Notes under the pieces: generated by a model
Database searches by the model: none
Told to the model about the DNA's origin: nothing
The model's input: only the letters and a program-made list of their open reading frames with translations
DNA from: Acidobacteriota bacterium
Lineage (GTDB): Bacteria; Acidobacteriota; Blastocatellia; RBC074
Length of the DNA: 64,000 bases
Direction of reading: 5' to 3'
Assembly (NCBI GenBank): GCA_018269055.1
Contig: JAFDVI010000010.1
Location: 18,086 to 82,085 of the forward strand
Position numbers and translations under genes: made by a program
Shown here: piece after piece, positions 42,713 through 61,300 of the stretch
Numbering within the stretch: position 1 is the first letter of the stretch
Layout of the letters: every line of letters begins with the position of its first letter

Positions 42713-45448
42713 TCACGGCGCCAAACCAATGCCGCGCAACAATGCCTGAAAGCGCGGCTCGTCGCGCAGGGGATCGTAAACCGGATCGTGGCCGAGATTC
42801 AGCACGTGATCGGAATGTTCGTCGTAGCTCTTTTGCAACCAGTCGAGTGCTCGTTTCTTGTCGCCCAAGCCCAAATAGATGCGCGCCAAATAGGCAGGGG
42901 AAATACGTTCGTGCTGAGACTGCATCTCCAAGTCCCGCAATAGCGTTAACGCTTCGGCGCGCTGGCCGTTGAGCGCGTAGCCATAGGCCAGCCAGGCACG
43001 GTATGACGGCTGCTGATCCAACGTCGCGGCCTGGCGAAATTCCGCCAGCGCCTCCGCAGACTTGCCTTGCGCCGCGAAGACGCGCCCCAAATAGACACGG
43101 GCAGCATTGCTGCCGCTGAGGTCTAACGCCTGGCGATATTGAGCAGCCGCTTCGTCCAGCCGGTGTCCGAAGAAAAAAGCAAACCCAAGCGCCAGGCCTG
43201 CGCGCAGTTCGAGAGGGTCCAATTCCTGCGCTCGCCGCGCCGCGCGCAAGGCTTCGTCAAAGCGTCCTCGAACCGATAAATGGCTGGCATAACGACTGTA
43301 AGCAAGCACATAGTTGGGATTCAGTTCAATCGCACGCCGAAATTCACGTTCGGCTCCTGCCCATTCCCAATCGGAATTCAAAACTGAAGCCAGCGCGTAA
43401 TGCGCTTCGGGCAACAGGTCGTCCAACCGTACGGCCGTGTGTGCAGCCTCGCGGGCTTTGGGCATGGCCTCGTCCGGCGCATAAAACTGGGCCGAAGCCG
43501 TCGCATAAAAATCAGCGATGCCCGCGTAAGCCAGCGCGTAGCCTGAGTCGCGCGCAATGGCTTGGTTGTAATAATCCCGCGCCCGTTCAAGATTCGCGCG
43601 CCCGCCGCGCAGATAAAAGTGATGACCCAACAGATAAAGTTGATACGCCTCGCTGTCGGATGTGTGCCGCTGGGCAAGTTGGCGTTGTTGCTCGCCGCTC
43701 AGGCGCAGTCGCAGCTTGTTGGAAATTTCGCGCGTGATTTCGCCTTGCACCGCCAGCAAATCAGCCTGCGAGCGCGGGTATTGCTCGCTCCACAGCAACG
43801 CGCCGTTGGACGTGTCAACCAATTCGGCGCGGATGAGAAGGTGTTCTCCCTGGCGTTGCACCCGGCCCAGCACGACGACGCCAACATGCAAGGTTTCGCC
43901 CGCCTGGCGCGGGTCAAGTTCGCGCTCTTTGTTACGGTCGCGGTAACTGTAAACCGTTCCGCGCGCCAGCACTTGCAACGGCGCAACCAGTGAAAGATTG
44001 TCAATGATGCCTTCTGTGATGCCGTCGGTCAGGTAATCCATCTGCGGATCATTGAGCGCATTGGTGAATGGGAGCACGGCCAGCGTGTTGATGGGCGCAG
44101 CTTGATGCGCAGAGTGGAAAAATTGCCTGAATCCCAGCGCGGCGACCATTGTGAGCAACACTGCCAGCGCCAGCCAAGCCAACCGGCGCGGGTTGTTGAA
44201 TTGATGGAAGAACCCGGCACGCAACTCAGAGGCGCGATGCGCAACGCCGACCGCATTTGTGCGGGTCGGCTGGCCGGTTTGTGGTTGCGCCGTCGGTTGC
44301 GGTGCTGCGCCGAGCGGGAGTTCGAGCGTGGCTTGTTCGTTGCTGTCGGTTTTGCGCCGCAATTGCGCGCGCAAAGACAACTCATCTTTCAACTGCTTGA
44401 GGTCATCGTTCAAGGCTGAGGCGGTTTGATAACGCTCGTCTCGTTCTTTGGCGAGTGCGCGGCTGACAATGCGTTGCAATTCGGTGGGGACAGCCGGAAC
44501 GAATCGCGCCAGCGCAGGAGGTTCGGCAGTGAGCAAGGCCGCAAGCACATCGCTTGTCGTTGCGCCGTTGAAGGGTTGGCAGCCCGCGATCATTTCGTAC
44601 AGCACCACGCCGAGGCTGAACAGATCGCTGCGCGCATCCACTTCCAAACCGCGCGCCTGTTCCGGTGACATATAACTGACCGTGCCGAGCACAATGCCCG
44701 ATTGGGTTTCGATGGTCGGAAATCCCGCCACGGGACTGTTGGTGACGGGCAAACGTTCGTTCAATTTCGCCAGCCCGAAATCCAGCACTTTCACAAACCC
44801 GTCGGGACGCCGCATCAGATTTTCAGGCTTGATGTCGCGATGAACGATACCTGCCTGGTGCGCCGCCGCCAGCGCGCCCGCCGTTTGAATCGCGAGGTCG
44901 AGCGCCGTGCCCAGTTTCAACTCACGGTCATGGATCAGCGCGCGCACCGTTTGGCCTTCGACGAATTCGCTGGCAATGAAATGTACGCCTTCGACCACGC
45001 CAATTTCGTAAATCGTCAGGATGTTTGGGTGGTTGAGCGCGCTGGCGGCGCGTGCTTCCTGACGAAAGCGGTTGACGCGGTCCGGGTCCTGAGTGAATTT
45101 TTCGGGCAACAACTTGAGCGCCACGCGGCGACCCAGTTCAATATCGCGCGCCAGATAAACCTCGCCCATGCCGCCGCGTGCGAGCGCGCATGTGATTTGA
45201 TAGCGACCCAGCGTCTGACCTGCGCGCTCCATCTGGCCGGAGACAACTGCTTCAGCCATCGCGCCCAGCGGCGGCTGGCTCAGGAAACCGTCTAACCGCT
45301 GATGATACTGCAACAACGATGCGACCTCCTGTTCCAGTTCCGCGTCGTCCGCACAGGCATCGGTCAGAAACATCGCGCGCGCTTCCGCCGGACGCGCCAA
45401 CGCGGCCAGCACCAATTCATCAGCTTGTCGCCATCGTTCAGGAGTCAT
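42713..45448 (-). CDS. Ser/Thr protein kinase with TolB-like and TPR domains
   Basis: A 911-residue protein. ATG at 45448 overlaps the sigma-factor stop (ATGA); longer in-frame starts lie inside that gene. Kinase domain about 83-345: ALARGGMGEVYLARD (G-loop), VALKLL (Lys), HRDIKPENLM (catalytic loop), VLDFGLAK (DFG) and MSPEQARG. One transmembrane helix near residue 455. Then a FlgO/TolB-like N-domain (LAVLPFTNALNDPQMDYLTD, LVDTSNGALLWSEQY) and at least six TPR-like repeats to the C-terminus (YALAYAGIADFY, LNPNYVLAYSRYASHL). Cytosolic kinase with an external TPR scaffold. The coupled ECF sigma factor is a plausible substrate or partner. Confidence 0.92.
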   Translation of the reverse strand: MTPERWRQADELVLAALARPAEARAMFLTDACADDAELEQEVASLLQYHQRLDGFLSQPPLGAMAEAVVSGQMERAGQTLGRYQITCALARGGMGEVYLARDIELGRRVALKLLPEKFTQDPDRVNRFRQEARAASALNHPNILTIYEIGVVEGVHFIASEFVEGQTVRALIHDRELKLGTALDLAIQTAGALAAAHQAGIVHRDIKPENLMRRPDGFVKVLDFGLAKLNERLPVTNSPVAGFPTIETQSGIVLGTVSYMSPEQARGLEVDARSDLFSLGVVLYEMIAGCQPFNGATTSDVLAALLTAEPPALARFVPAVPTELQRIVSRALAKERDERYQTASALNDDLKQLKDELSLRAQLRRKTDSNEQATLELPLGAAPQPTAQPQTGQPTRTNAVGVAHRASELRAGFFHQFNNPRRLAWLALAVLLTMVAALGFRQFFHSAHQAAPINTLAVLPFTNALNDPQMDYLTDGITEGIIDNLSLVAPLQVLARGTVYSYRDRNKERELDPRQAGETLHVGVVVLGRVQRQGEHLLIRAELVDTSNGALLWSEQYPRSQADLLAVQGEITREISNKLRLRLSGEQQRQLAQRHTSDSEAYQLYLLGHHFYLRGGRANLERARDYYNQAIARDSGYALAYAGIADFYATASAQFYAPDEAMPKAREAAHTAVRLDDLLPEAHYALASVLNSDWEWAGAEREFRRAIELNPNYVLAYSRYASHLSVRGRFDEALRAARRAQELDPLELRAGLALGFAFFFGHRLDEAAAQYRQALDLSGSNAARVYLGRVFAAQGKSAEALAEFRQAATLDQQPSYRAWLAYGYALNGQRAEALTLLRDLEMQSQHERISPAYLARIYLGLGDKKRALDWLQKSYDEHSDHVLNLGHDPVYDPLRDEPRFQALLRGIGLAP

Positions 45449-46032
45449 TGCTTTGTCGTCGAATGCTCGTGTTGGCTCAGCGCGCGCAGCAACCAGGCGC
45501 GGGCGTTGTTCCAATCCCGCATCACCGTAATTTCCGAAACGCCCAGCACAAAGGCGGCTTCGGCGACGCTCAGGCCGCCGAAATACCGCAATTCCACCAC
45601 GCGGGATTTGCGCGGATCGAACTTCGCCAAATCCTGCAAAGCGTCATCGAGCGCCACCAGATCCAAAGCGCCCTCGTCGGATTGCTCGGTTGCGGCGGCC
45701 AGCGAAACTTTCAGGACTTCGCCGCCGTGTTTGAGGTTATTTCGTTTGCGCGCGTGATCCACCAGGATGCGTCGCATCGCCTGGGCTGCCGCGCCGAAAA
45801 AATGCGCGCGCCCATTCCACTCCGTCTCGTCGCAAGCCGCCAGTTTCAAATACGCTTCGTTGACCAGCGCCGTCGTTTGCAGCGTATGCGCGAGCCGTTC
45901 GCGCCGCAGGTAATGCGCGGCGATGCGTTTCAACTCCTGGTAGATCAGCGGCATCAGCTCATCCAGCGCCGCCTGGTCTCCCTCGCTCCACGCGCGCAGC
46001 AACTGCGTCAGGTTTTTTGGCGATGCAGCCAT
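45445..46032 (-). CDS. ECF-family RNA polymerase sigma factor
   Basis: A 195-residue protein from ATG 46032 (MAASPKNLTQLLRAW); upstream in-frame extension is intergenic. Region 2 includes ELMPLIYQELKRIAAHYLRR and ALVNEAYLKLA; AHFFGAAAQAMRRILVDHAR is typical of the subfamily paired with protein kinases in Acidobacteria and Planctomycetes. Region 4 is KSRVVELRYFGGLSVAEAA, then VLGVSEITVMRDWNNARAWL. No anti-sigma gene is adjacent. The ATGA overlap with the kinase suggests control by phosphorylation. It is divergent, across 258 bases without a gene (46033-46290), from the LDTR-repeat gene at 46291, a likely target. Confidence 0.92.
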   Translation of the reverse strand: MAASPKNLTQLLRAWSEGDQAALDELMPLIYQELKRIAAHYLRRERLAHTLQTTALVNEAYLKLAACDETEWNGRAHFFGAAAQAMRRILVDHARKRNNLKHGGEVLKVSLAAATEQSDEGALDLVALDDALQDLAKFDPRKSRVVELRYFGGLSVAEAAFVLGVSEITVMRDWNNARAWLLRALSQHEHSTTKQ

Positions 46033-46290
46033 GATGCAAAGTCCTTGAACAGAATCCTTGAATCCGAAAAAGTGCGGAAGGCGCGGAAAGTATACCCAAC
46101 TCGCCCGCAAAAAGGATGCGCCAGAATTTTTTTGCCGCCACTGATAGCTCCAGCCAGCAAATTGCGCCACGTAGAGGTGAAAGCGAAAACGCTCGCCGAT
46201 TGCAAATGCGAAATGGCTGGCCAATCCGGTCATTCACGGCGCTGAAGGCGAGCAAACGGAAACGATGAACAACCACAGGGAGAGAGGATT

Positions 46291-49200
46291 ATGATCAAGA
46301 GAAACGATTTCACCCCACGAAAAAACAAACTGCGCCAGGCGATATGGCTTGTCTGCGCATTGGCGATGGCTTTTGGTGCTCTGCGGTTCGGCGCGTTCAG
46401 ACGCGTGGCCGCCCATGAGCAAAGCACGCTGCACGACGCGGAAGCCATTGCACGATTGAATCAACAAGGCGCGTATGATTCGCTGGCCGCAGCCATTCAG
46501 GCCGCGCGAAGTTCGCAGGCTTCGCTTGCGACGGTCACCACGAGCGCCAGCAATGCATTGTCCAGCCAGACGCAAACCGCCAAGGTGATGGGAGGTGGAG
46601 TTCCACACCTGGATAGCCAGTTCGGCTACTCGGTGGCATTGAGCGGGGACACCGCCGTCGTCGGCGCGCCATTCGACACTGTGGACACCAGCACAGAAAT
46701 CGGCGTGGTTTACGTCTTTGTGCGAAACAGTTTCGGTTACTGGTATCAACAGGCGGCGTTGACGGCAAACGACGCCGCAGATCAGGATGAATTCGGTCTT
46801 GCGGTATCCATCAGCGGCGACACCATTGCAGTGGGTGCGCCTATGGATGACGTCGGCACTCACACAAATCAAGGTTCGGTTTATATCTTCACGCGCACAG
46901 GCACGACATGGGCGCAACAATGGAGAATCAATGCTATTGGCGGCACCTCCTACGATCAATTTGGAAACTCTGTGTCGCTTGACGGCAATACAGTTTTGGT
47001 CGGCACTGGTCAGATTCAAACGGCCTACGCTTTTGTGCGGACAGGCGGTCTTTGGACGCAACTGCCGCAAACGTTGGTGGCCCCAATTCCCCAATACGGT
47101 GACGGATTTGGCAGTGCGGTTGCGTTTCGGAACAACATTGCGCTGGTTGGCGCGCCCAATCGCACCGTAAATGGAAACACAAAGCGGGGCACGGCTTACG
47201 TTTTCGCACGATCAGGCTTTACCTGGACGGTGCAGCAGATCATCGCTCCCGATGGCACGGCCGATGCAAACTTTGGCTCTTCGGTCGCGCTCAATGAAAA
47301 CGCGACGATGCTGATTGTTGGAGCCGAATCCGCCAACGTCAGCCCAGGGACCAAGCAGGGAGCGGCGTATGTCTTCGAGTTGATCAATGGAAGCTGGGTG
47401 TTCCGACAAAGACTGACAGCCGATGATGGCGCGACCGACGACTGGTTCGGCTATACAGTCGCCATCGAAGGCAATGCGATTTTGGTTGGCGCACCTCGCA
47501 AGAATAATTGGGTGGGAACCGCGTACAGATTCGTGCGCGGCAGCATTTTCTGGACACAGGATCAAAAGTTGGCTGCGAGCGATGTAAATGGGAATCGCTA
47601 TTTTGGGTTTGCCGTTGCCCTGAACAATGGCAGATCGCTGATCGGGGCAACCGATGTTCCTGATCCCATTTACTCAATTCATGTCGGCGCAGCCTACATC
47701 TTTGAAGACGCTCCACCCCTAACCATTACGCCTGGCTCATTGCCCAACGGTTATGTCGGTACGCATTACGACAAAATGCTGACAGCGAGCGGTGGTTTCG
47801 CGCCGTACACTTTCAGTTTCGGCTCTGGCACATTGCCGCCGGGAATGAGCTTGGGGTCGAGTGGCTGGGTTTCGGGAGTGCCTTCCGGCACAGGCTCATT
47901 CAATTTCTCCGTCTTGGTCACTGATGACCGCGGTTATGTCGGAACGCAAAGCTACACACTGACCATTCAGAACTGCCCAGCGGTGACGATTGCGCCAGCT
48001 TCGCTGCCTGCGGGCACGCAAGGCGCGGCGTATAACCAAACGTTGACAGCAAGCGGCGGCGTTGCGCCGTACAGTTTCCACATTATGAGCGGAACGTTCC
48101 CGGCGGGGATGACTTATGCTGCGAACGGCACGATGTCTGGCACGCCGACCGCGAGCGGCGTGTTCAACTTCACAGTCAAAGCGACTGACGCGAACGGTTG
48201 TTTCGGCACACGTTCTTACACACTGACGATCAACCAGGGCGGTGGAGCGAGTGCGAACAACTTGCAGTTTTATCCCTTGGCTCATCCGGTGCGCTTGCTG
48301 GATACGCGTGTCGGATTCACGGGCTGCGATTCTCCCGGAGCCAAAATTACGGGCGGGACTTCGCGGACGCAGACTGCGGCAGGCAGGACGTGTGACGGCT
48401 TGACGATTCCGGCCAACGCTGCCGCGCTCGTCGGCAATGCGACTTCCGTGCAATCCGGTGGAGGTTATTTCACGCTGTATCCCAGCGATATTGCCAAACC
48501 GAACTCGGCGAACTCCAACTATGCTGCGAATCAGATTTTGAACAGTTTGTTTACGGTTCGCTTGGGAGCAAACGACGGCGCGTTCAAAATCTTTGTCTCG
48601 ACCGATACGGACATTGTCGTAGACATCACGGGCTACTACGCGCCGTCATCAGCGACGGGCTTGTACTTCCATCCATTGCCAAAGCCTGTCCGACTGCTCG
48701 ACACGCGACCTGGAGCGTCAGCTTGTTTCGCGCCCGGCGCAGCGCTGCAAGGCAACACTGATGCGTCACAGGTCGGGACGACAACCTGCGATAGCGTATT
48801 GATTCCGGCGGGCGCGATGGCATTGACCGGCAACGCCACGACGGTCAGTCCCCAAGCCAACGGCTTTTTGACCTTGTACCCTTCGGACGCGGCTCGCCCG
48901 CTGATTGCCAGCGCAAACTTTCAGCCGGGCGTGAATCTCAACTCGCCGTTTATGGTGGGGCTGTCGCCAAGTGGTCAATTCAACATCTATGTCGCGTCCA
49001 CGACGGACCTGGTGATTGATGTGACGGGTTACTACAGCACGCAGATGAGCGACTCGAACGGCCAGGGCTTGTTGTTCAACGCGCTGAGCGGGCCGTCGAG
49101 GCTGCTCAATACACAGGCAGGACAGACGGCTTGCTACACGCCGAACGCGCCGATGACGGGAGGCACAAGCTACACGCAAGCTGCAACTGGAGCGTGCTCG

Positions 49201-49446
49201 AACGTTCCGGCAACCGCGCAGGCGGTAGTGGGCAACGCGACGACAATGAACGCAGTGGCGAATGGTTACCTGACGTTCTGGCCGAGCGATGCGTCGCAAC
49301 CATTGATCGCGACATCGAATTATCGAACGGGGATCACCTGCAACCGGCATTTTACGGTGGGGTTGGGAACGGACGGCGCATTCAAACGCTATGCCGCGAG
49401 CACGACGGATCTGGTGGTGGACCTGGTTGGCTTCTTCGCGCCGTAA
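46291..49446 (+). CDS. Secreted FG-GAP/putative-Ig/LDTR-repeat protein
   Basis: A 1051-residue protein. ATG at 46291 follows GGAGAGAGG. A signal-anchor-like N-terminus (AIWLVCALAMAFGALRFGAF) precedes seven or so FG-GAP-like integrin-type blades (about 100-470; FGYSVALSGDTAVVGAPFD, FGLAVSISGDTIAVGAP, FGSSVALNENATMLIVGAE). Two putative Ig domains follow (about 475-560 and 565-650; GVPSGTGSFNFSVLVTDD, GTPTASGVFNFTVKATD). Three LDTR repeats end the protein, as in the gene at 40722. An extracellular adhesion or matrix role is likely from architecture. Confidence 0.8.
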   Translation: MIKRNDFTPRKNKLRQAIWLVCALAMAFGALRFGAFRRVAAHEQSTLHDAEAIARLNQQGAYDSLAAAIQAARSSQASLATVTTSASNALSSQTQTAKVMGGGVPHLDSQFGYSVALSGDTAVVGAPFDTVDTSTEIGVVYVFVRNSFGYWYQQAALTANDAADQDEFGLAVSISGDTIAVGAPMDDVGTHTNQGSVYIFTRTGTTWAQQWRINAIGGTSYDQFGNSVSLDGNTVLVGTGQIQTAYAFVRTGGLWTQLPQTLVAPIPQYGDGFGSAVAFRNNIALVGAPNRTVNGNTKRGTAYVFARSGFTWTVQQIIAPDGTADANFGSSVALNENATMLIVGAESANVSPGTKQGAAYVFELINGSWVFRQRLTADDGATDDWFGYTVAIEGNAILVGAPRKNNWVGTAYRFVRGSIFWTQDQKLAASDVNGNRYFGFAVALNNGRSLIGATDVPDPIYSIHVGAAYIFEDAPPLTITPGSLPNGYVGTHYDKMLTASGGFAPYTFSFGSGTLPPGMSLGSSGWVSGVPSGTGSFNFSVLVTDDRGYVGTQSYTLTIQNCPAVTIAPASLPAGTQGAAYNQTLTASGGVAPYSFHIMSGTFPAGMTYAANGTMSGTPTASGVFNFTVKATDANGCFGTRSYTLTINQGGGASANNLQFYPLAHPVRLLDTRVGFTGCDSPGAKITGGTSRTQTAAGRTCDGLTIPANAAALVGNATSVQSGGGYFTLYPSDIAKPNSANSNYAANQILNSLFTVRLGANDGAFKIFVSTDTDIVVDITGYYAPSSATGLYFHPLPKPVRLLDTRPGASACFAPGAALQGNTDASQVGTTTCDSVLIPAGAMALTGNATTVSPQANGFLTLYPSDAARPLIASANFQPGVNLNSPFMVGLSPSGQFNIYVASTTDLVIDVTGYYSTQMSDSNGQGLLFNALSGPSRLLNTQAGQTACYTPNAPMTGGTSYTQAATGACSNVPATAQAVVGNATTMNAVANGYLTFWPSDASQPLIATSNYRTGITCNRHFTVGLGTDGAFKRYAASTTDLVVDLVGFFAP
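48256..49443 (+). repeat. Three tandem LDTR-type coding repeats (paralogous set)
   Basis: Units begin near 48256, 48658 and 49068. They correspond one-to-one with the units in the protein at 40722, including the two-Cys pattern and DITGYY/DVTGYY/DLVGFF endings. First-to-first and second-to-second matches look closer than matches within each protein, so the whole three-repeat block was copied as a unit. Confidence 0.75.
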
Positions 49447-49460
49447 AAGCGAGCAGCGAC

Positions 49461-49506
49461 AAGCTTCAGCCCCATCGGAATTCAACTTCCGATGGGGCTG
49501 AAGCTT
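49461..49506. terminator. 20-bp perfect hairpin between convergent genes
   Basis: Arms 49461-49480 and 49487-49506 (beginning AAGCTTCAGCCCCATCGG) are perfect complements with the 6-nt loop TTCAAC. TTAAGACTTTTT follows on the plus strand. It terminates the LDTR-repeat gene (+) and probably the giant gene (-). Confidence 0.85.
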
Positions 49507-49523
49507 TTAAGACTTTTTCGTCT

Positions 49524-57410
<7,887 letters not shown>

Positions 57411-58311
57411 TGACAACATCTCCTGACGCTTTTCTCTATTCGCGTCACTACACTGTAAACATTTGTGAACACTTGATGATAAAAAACGGTGGGGCCATTC
57501 AAGATAGGTGTGAGATTGGTACGCAACACTTCTTGGCCTGCAACTAGGAGGCCAGACTCGGCGTTGTAGATTGAACTGTAAGCGCGTGGGTTGCTTCTGG
57601 GGAAGATTTATGGCTTGGCTTGCAGCTTCAATCGAGCGCAACAATTTAACCGACAAGGAACAATCTTTTGCTTCGGATGGGCGTTCCGATTCAGATGCCG
57701 CAACCGGGCGGCGAAAGGGTCTTTCGAGGGGTCTTCAAAAAGGTTTGGGTCGCAAAAAACGCTTGTGTGACTGGTAGGAGTCATGCTCCACAAGCAAACC
57801 TATTCAAACCCAAAGCGGATTCGTCAGTCAAGCCTTGCGTTCAATTCATTTCCAACCCATCGCTTTGAGTGCAGTGAGGACGCACGTTCCGTCAAATCAT
57901 TTTGCGTGCGCCGAAACCCTCAACTTCGCGCACCGCGCGCCCGGAAGGCCCCAGCCTGACCAATAACGAATTCCGGCTGTAGATTCACAAACTGCTGTAA
58001 ATAGGCTCAGCCAACTCACACGTGGGACTGAGATTTCTTGGCTTCCACTCTCCCCACGGCGAAATTTTTAATCAAAAACTACTTGACGCCCCCCCCCCCC
58101 CCCCCGCCATAGGAGTACCTTCGCGCCCGCTCATCCAACAACGTTCATTCAACCAAGGAATCGGATTGATTTTTTATTGCGCGTTCGCGATGCCCTGATT
58201 CGTCGCAATACCGATTGATCGTTCGCCGTCCGCGTAGCCTCCAGCCAACCGAGGTTATTTCGACAGCCCAACCAAACTTGTCTTGCAAGTTATTCTGCAG
58301 GAGTGTGCCTG
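57411..58311. promoter_or_regulatory. 901-bp divergent intergenic region without a recognised gene
   Basis: This lies between the giant NHL gene (-) and the RHS gene (+), so it should contain both promoters. No supported gene, RNA or repeat family was seen; short open frames in 57571-57868 have no good ribosome-binding site or recognisable protein. The striking element is the C17 tract at 58089-58105, described separately. Confidence 0.5.
58089..58105. repeat. C17 homopolymer tract upstream of the RHS gene
   Basis: Seventeen consecutive C residues lie about 206 bp before the RHS ATG. They directly follow TTGACG (58083-58088), a good -35 match, and precede GCCATAGGAG, where CATAGG (58108-58113) is a weak -10 match. 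A homopolymer in the spacer of a promoter is the classical arrangement for phase variation by slippage. A sequencing or assembly length error is also possible. Confidence 0.6.
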
Positions 58312-61300
58312 ATGTCCAGCATTCGCGTTTCGTCTTCGTTTGTTCGTTCGGTTGCTTTTACCCTGTGCCTGGCGTTGGTTTTTTCCGGTCTGCCATTTCC
58401 AGCCAGCACGCAAATCAGTCAAACATCGCCCGGGTTGAAACGACAGCTTCCACCCAATTACGCGCTGCCAAAGATCAACGACCTGCTGACCGAAGGCCGA
58501 AAGCTACATCGTCCCGACCTGCCGCGTCCTGCATTGAAACCATCAACGCTGTGCGGCTTCCACGACAAAGTCTGCAAGTTCAAACAAGCCAAAGCAAAGA
58601 AAATCGGGCAGAATCTCAGGTCTTCTGGCGACAACTCGACACAAGTCGCTGCCAACGCGGAACAACAGAATTGGCTTGGTCGGATCGGGCAGATAATTTC
58701 TCGCGCATTCAATGTGACACCATTCGGCATCCCTTCCGTTTCGGCAGCCCAGAAGAATTCCTTTGCAGCTTCAAACACGCTGCGGCCAGCGACCAACTCT
58801 GCGGCTGCTTCCATGCTGTTTACGCCGCCGAATTTCGCTTCGCTGTATGAAGCGCGCGTCGATCCGCGTTACCGCGCGGGCACGCCGGGTGAGGATTTGT
58901 TTTCCGGCAATGTGAATTACAGTCTGCCGCTGGTCAGTTTGCCGGGACGCAACGGATTGGACTTGAACCTCTCGCTCAGCTTCAATTCCGCAATTTGGTT
59001 CAAGTATTCCGGTCAGATGTATTTTGATCCTAATTACTACGAAACGCTGACACCCGGCTTCCGGCTGGGTTTTCCTGAAATCGAAGGGCCTTTCAATCTA
59101 ACTACCGGCGAAACCTTTCTCGTCACGCTTCCTTCAGGTAAGCGCGTTGAAATGCGCATCGTGCCGAGCACGACCAATCAGTATGAAGCGGTGGATTCCT
59201 CTTACCTTTATCTGGTGGTGAACACGACTGATCCCACCCAGATGACCCTATATGCCACCGACGGAACGCAGTTCAAGTACGAACTGCCAACCAACGGTTA
59301 TTGGTTCCGCTGCACCCAGATCAAAGACAGCAACGGCAATACCATCAGCATCACTTATAAAAGCATCGGCGACCCGGAATGGCCTTTGGCGGTCACGGAC
59401 AAAGTCACCGACACGTTGGGACGGGAGATCGTATTCAATTACGATGAGTACCTACATCTGCTGAGCATTACGCAGACCTGGCAGAACCAGACCATCATGT
59501 GGGCGCAGTTCGAGTATGGGGCGCAAACCGTCACTCCAAACTTCGGCAGCCTGGGCATCAGTGGTCCGTCTGGCGGCGACCTGATTCCGGTCATTACGCG
59601 AATCATTACCGGGGACGGTGCGCGCCATACCTTCGTTTACAACTCCTGGGGACAGGCGGAAGACTTCTGGTTGTATGGCGAAGCGGACAATCAACGGGCA
59701 GCGCTGGATTACGCTTTTCCCAGCAACAGCACAGTACAATCGGATTGCCCGCGTCCCACGCAGCGAAATGATTACATCGCCAACTGGGGCGGAGCCACCG
59801 GTAACGGCTGGGTCAGCAGCTATTTTAGCTTTGACAGCGCCAACGAAACCGACGGTCAGATTACCGACCCTGACGGCGTTACGCACAAGGAACTGTTCAA
59901 CACCGCGAACGGCAAACGCGGACTGACCAGCCGTATGGAAACCTGGTCAGGCAGCGCCCTTCAAAAATTCACCGACATCACCTGGGCCAGCGACGTCAGC
60001 TCTGGCAGACCCTTGCGCCCGCGCGTGACCGATACTAAAGTCTGCGACGACCGAAACCACGACGGAGATTACGACAGCGGGACAGACAAGCTCAGCCGGA
60101 CGACGATTGATTACGACACATACGCGACGACAGTAAAACTGCCGTGGGTCGTCAAGCAATACAACGAAGGCGGCCAATCCGTGTACCGGACGACGGAAAC
60201 AACTTATGTTACCGACACCAATTACACCGGCATCACGCGCCGCATCATCGGCTTGCCGAGCCTGGAGAAGCTTTACGAAGGCGATTCCACAACCTTGAAA
60301 GCGCAAACAGAATTCGTCTACGACAGCGCTAGCGAATCGGGCACGACATTCCTGCTGGCACATTCCAATCAGGTGCGCCAGCACGACAGCACCAGCAACG
60401 GCACTGCCGGCAATTACGGCACGAACTTCAGCTACAGAGGCAATCTAACAAAGACCTTGCGCTACAGCGTCGTCAGCGGCACGGCCAGTTCGCCCATTGA
60501 AACCAAGACCGGCTATTACATCACTGGCTCTGTCGCATTCAACAAAATCGCCCGCGATAGCCAGACGACGATTCAAACCAGTATCTTTTATGACGATTCG
60601 TTTTCCAGTGGCTACATGACCAATCCCAGCCCGGCGACCTATGCTTATCCGACCAAAGCCACTGACCCTGACGGGTATTCTTCTGTGGTCAAATACAACT
60701 ATGATTTCGGCGCGGTCACTGAAACGGTTGATCCGAAATCCTACGCTGCCAGTCCAACGAATCCTCCGGCCAAAGCAGTTCGCACCTACGACACCAAAGG
60801 CCGCTTGGATAAATCGGCTGTTTGGAAAAATGGTACGGAGTATTCCCACATCCGTTATGTTTACGCAACTGATCACAATTCAGTGCAGACTTGGGCAACC
60901 GTCAACAGTTTGTCCGAAGAAAACGCCGTTCTGTATATGCTCGACGGCGTAGGCAGAGAGCGTGTGGCAGTCAATGAACATCCGGGCAGCCAGGGCGGGC
61001 TGAGTGCTTATTATCGAGTTTTCGACAAAATGGGCAGGATTGTTGAATGGTCAAGACCGACTGAGATCAGCAGCCAGACCTGGCTTCCCACCGGCGATGA
61101 CTCTTCTTATATCTACGGTCTGCAAACCTTCGATTGGAAGGGGCGGCCAACAATTAAAACCAACCCTGACACGACAACAACACAAATTGCCTATACCGGC
61201 TGCGGTTGCGCAGGCAGTGATGCCACCGAATTGACTGATGAAACAGGGCGCAAGCAGACAATCTATCGTGATGTGTTTGGCAGAACGGAAAAGACGGAAT

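Noticed and set aside
44702..46245. Several plus-strand frames of 150-308 codons opposite the kinase and ECF sigma genes
   Set aside because: All are antisense to intact kinase and sigma motifs and look like Arg/Gln/Ala-rich shadows.
57571..57868. Small plus-strand and minus-strand frames in the region before the RHS gene
   Set aside because: No ribosome-binding site, odd composition and no recognisable protein; treated as noncoding.
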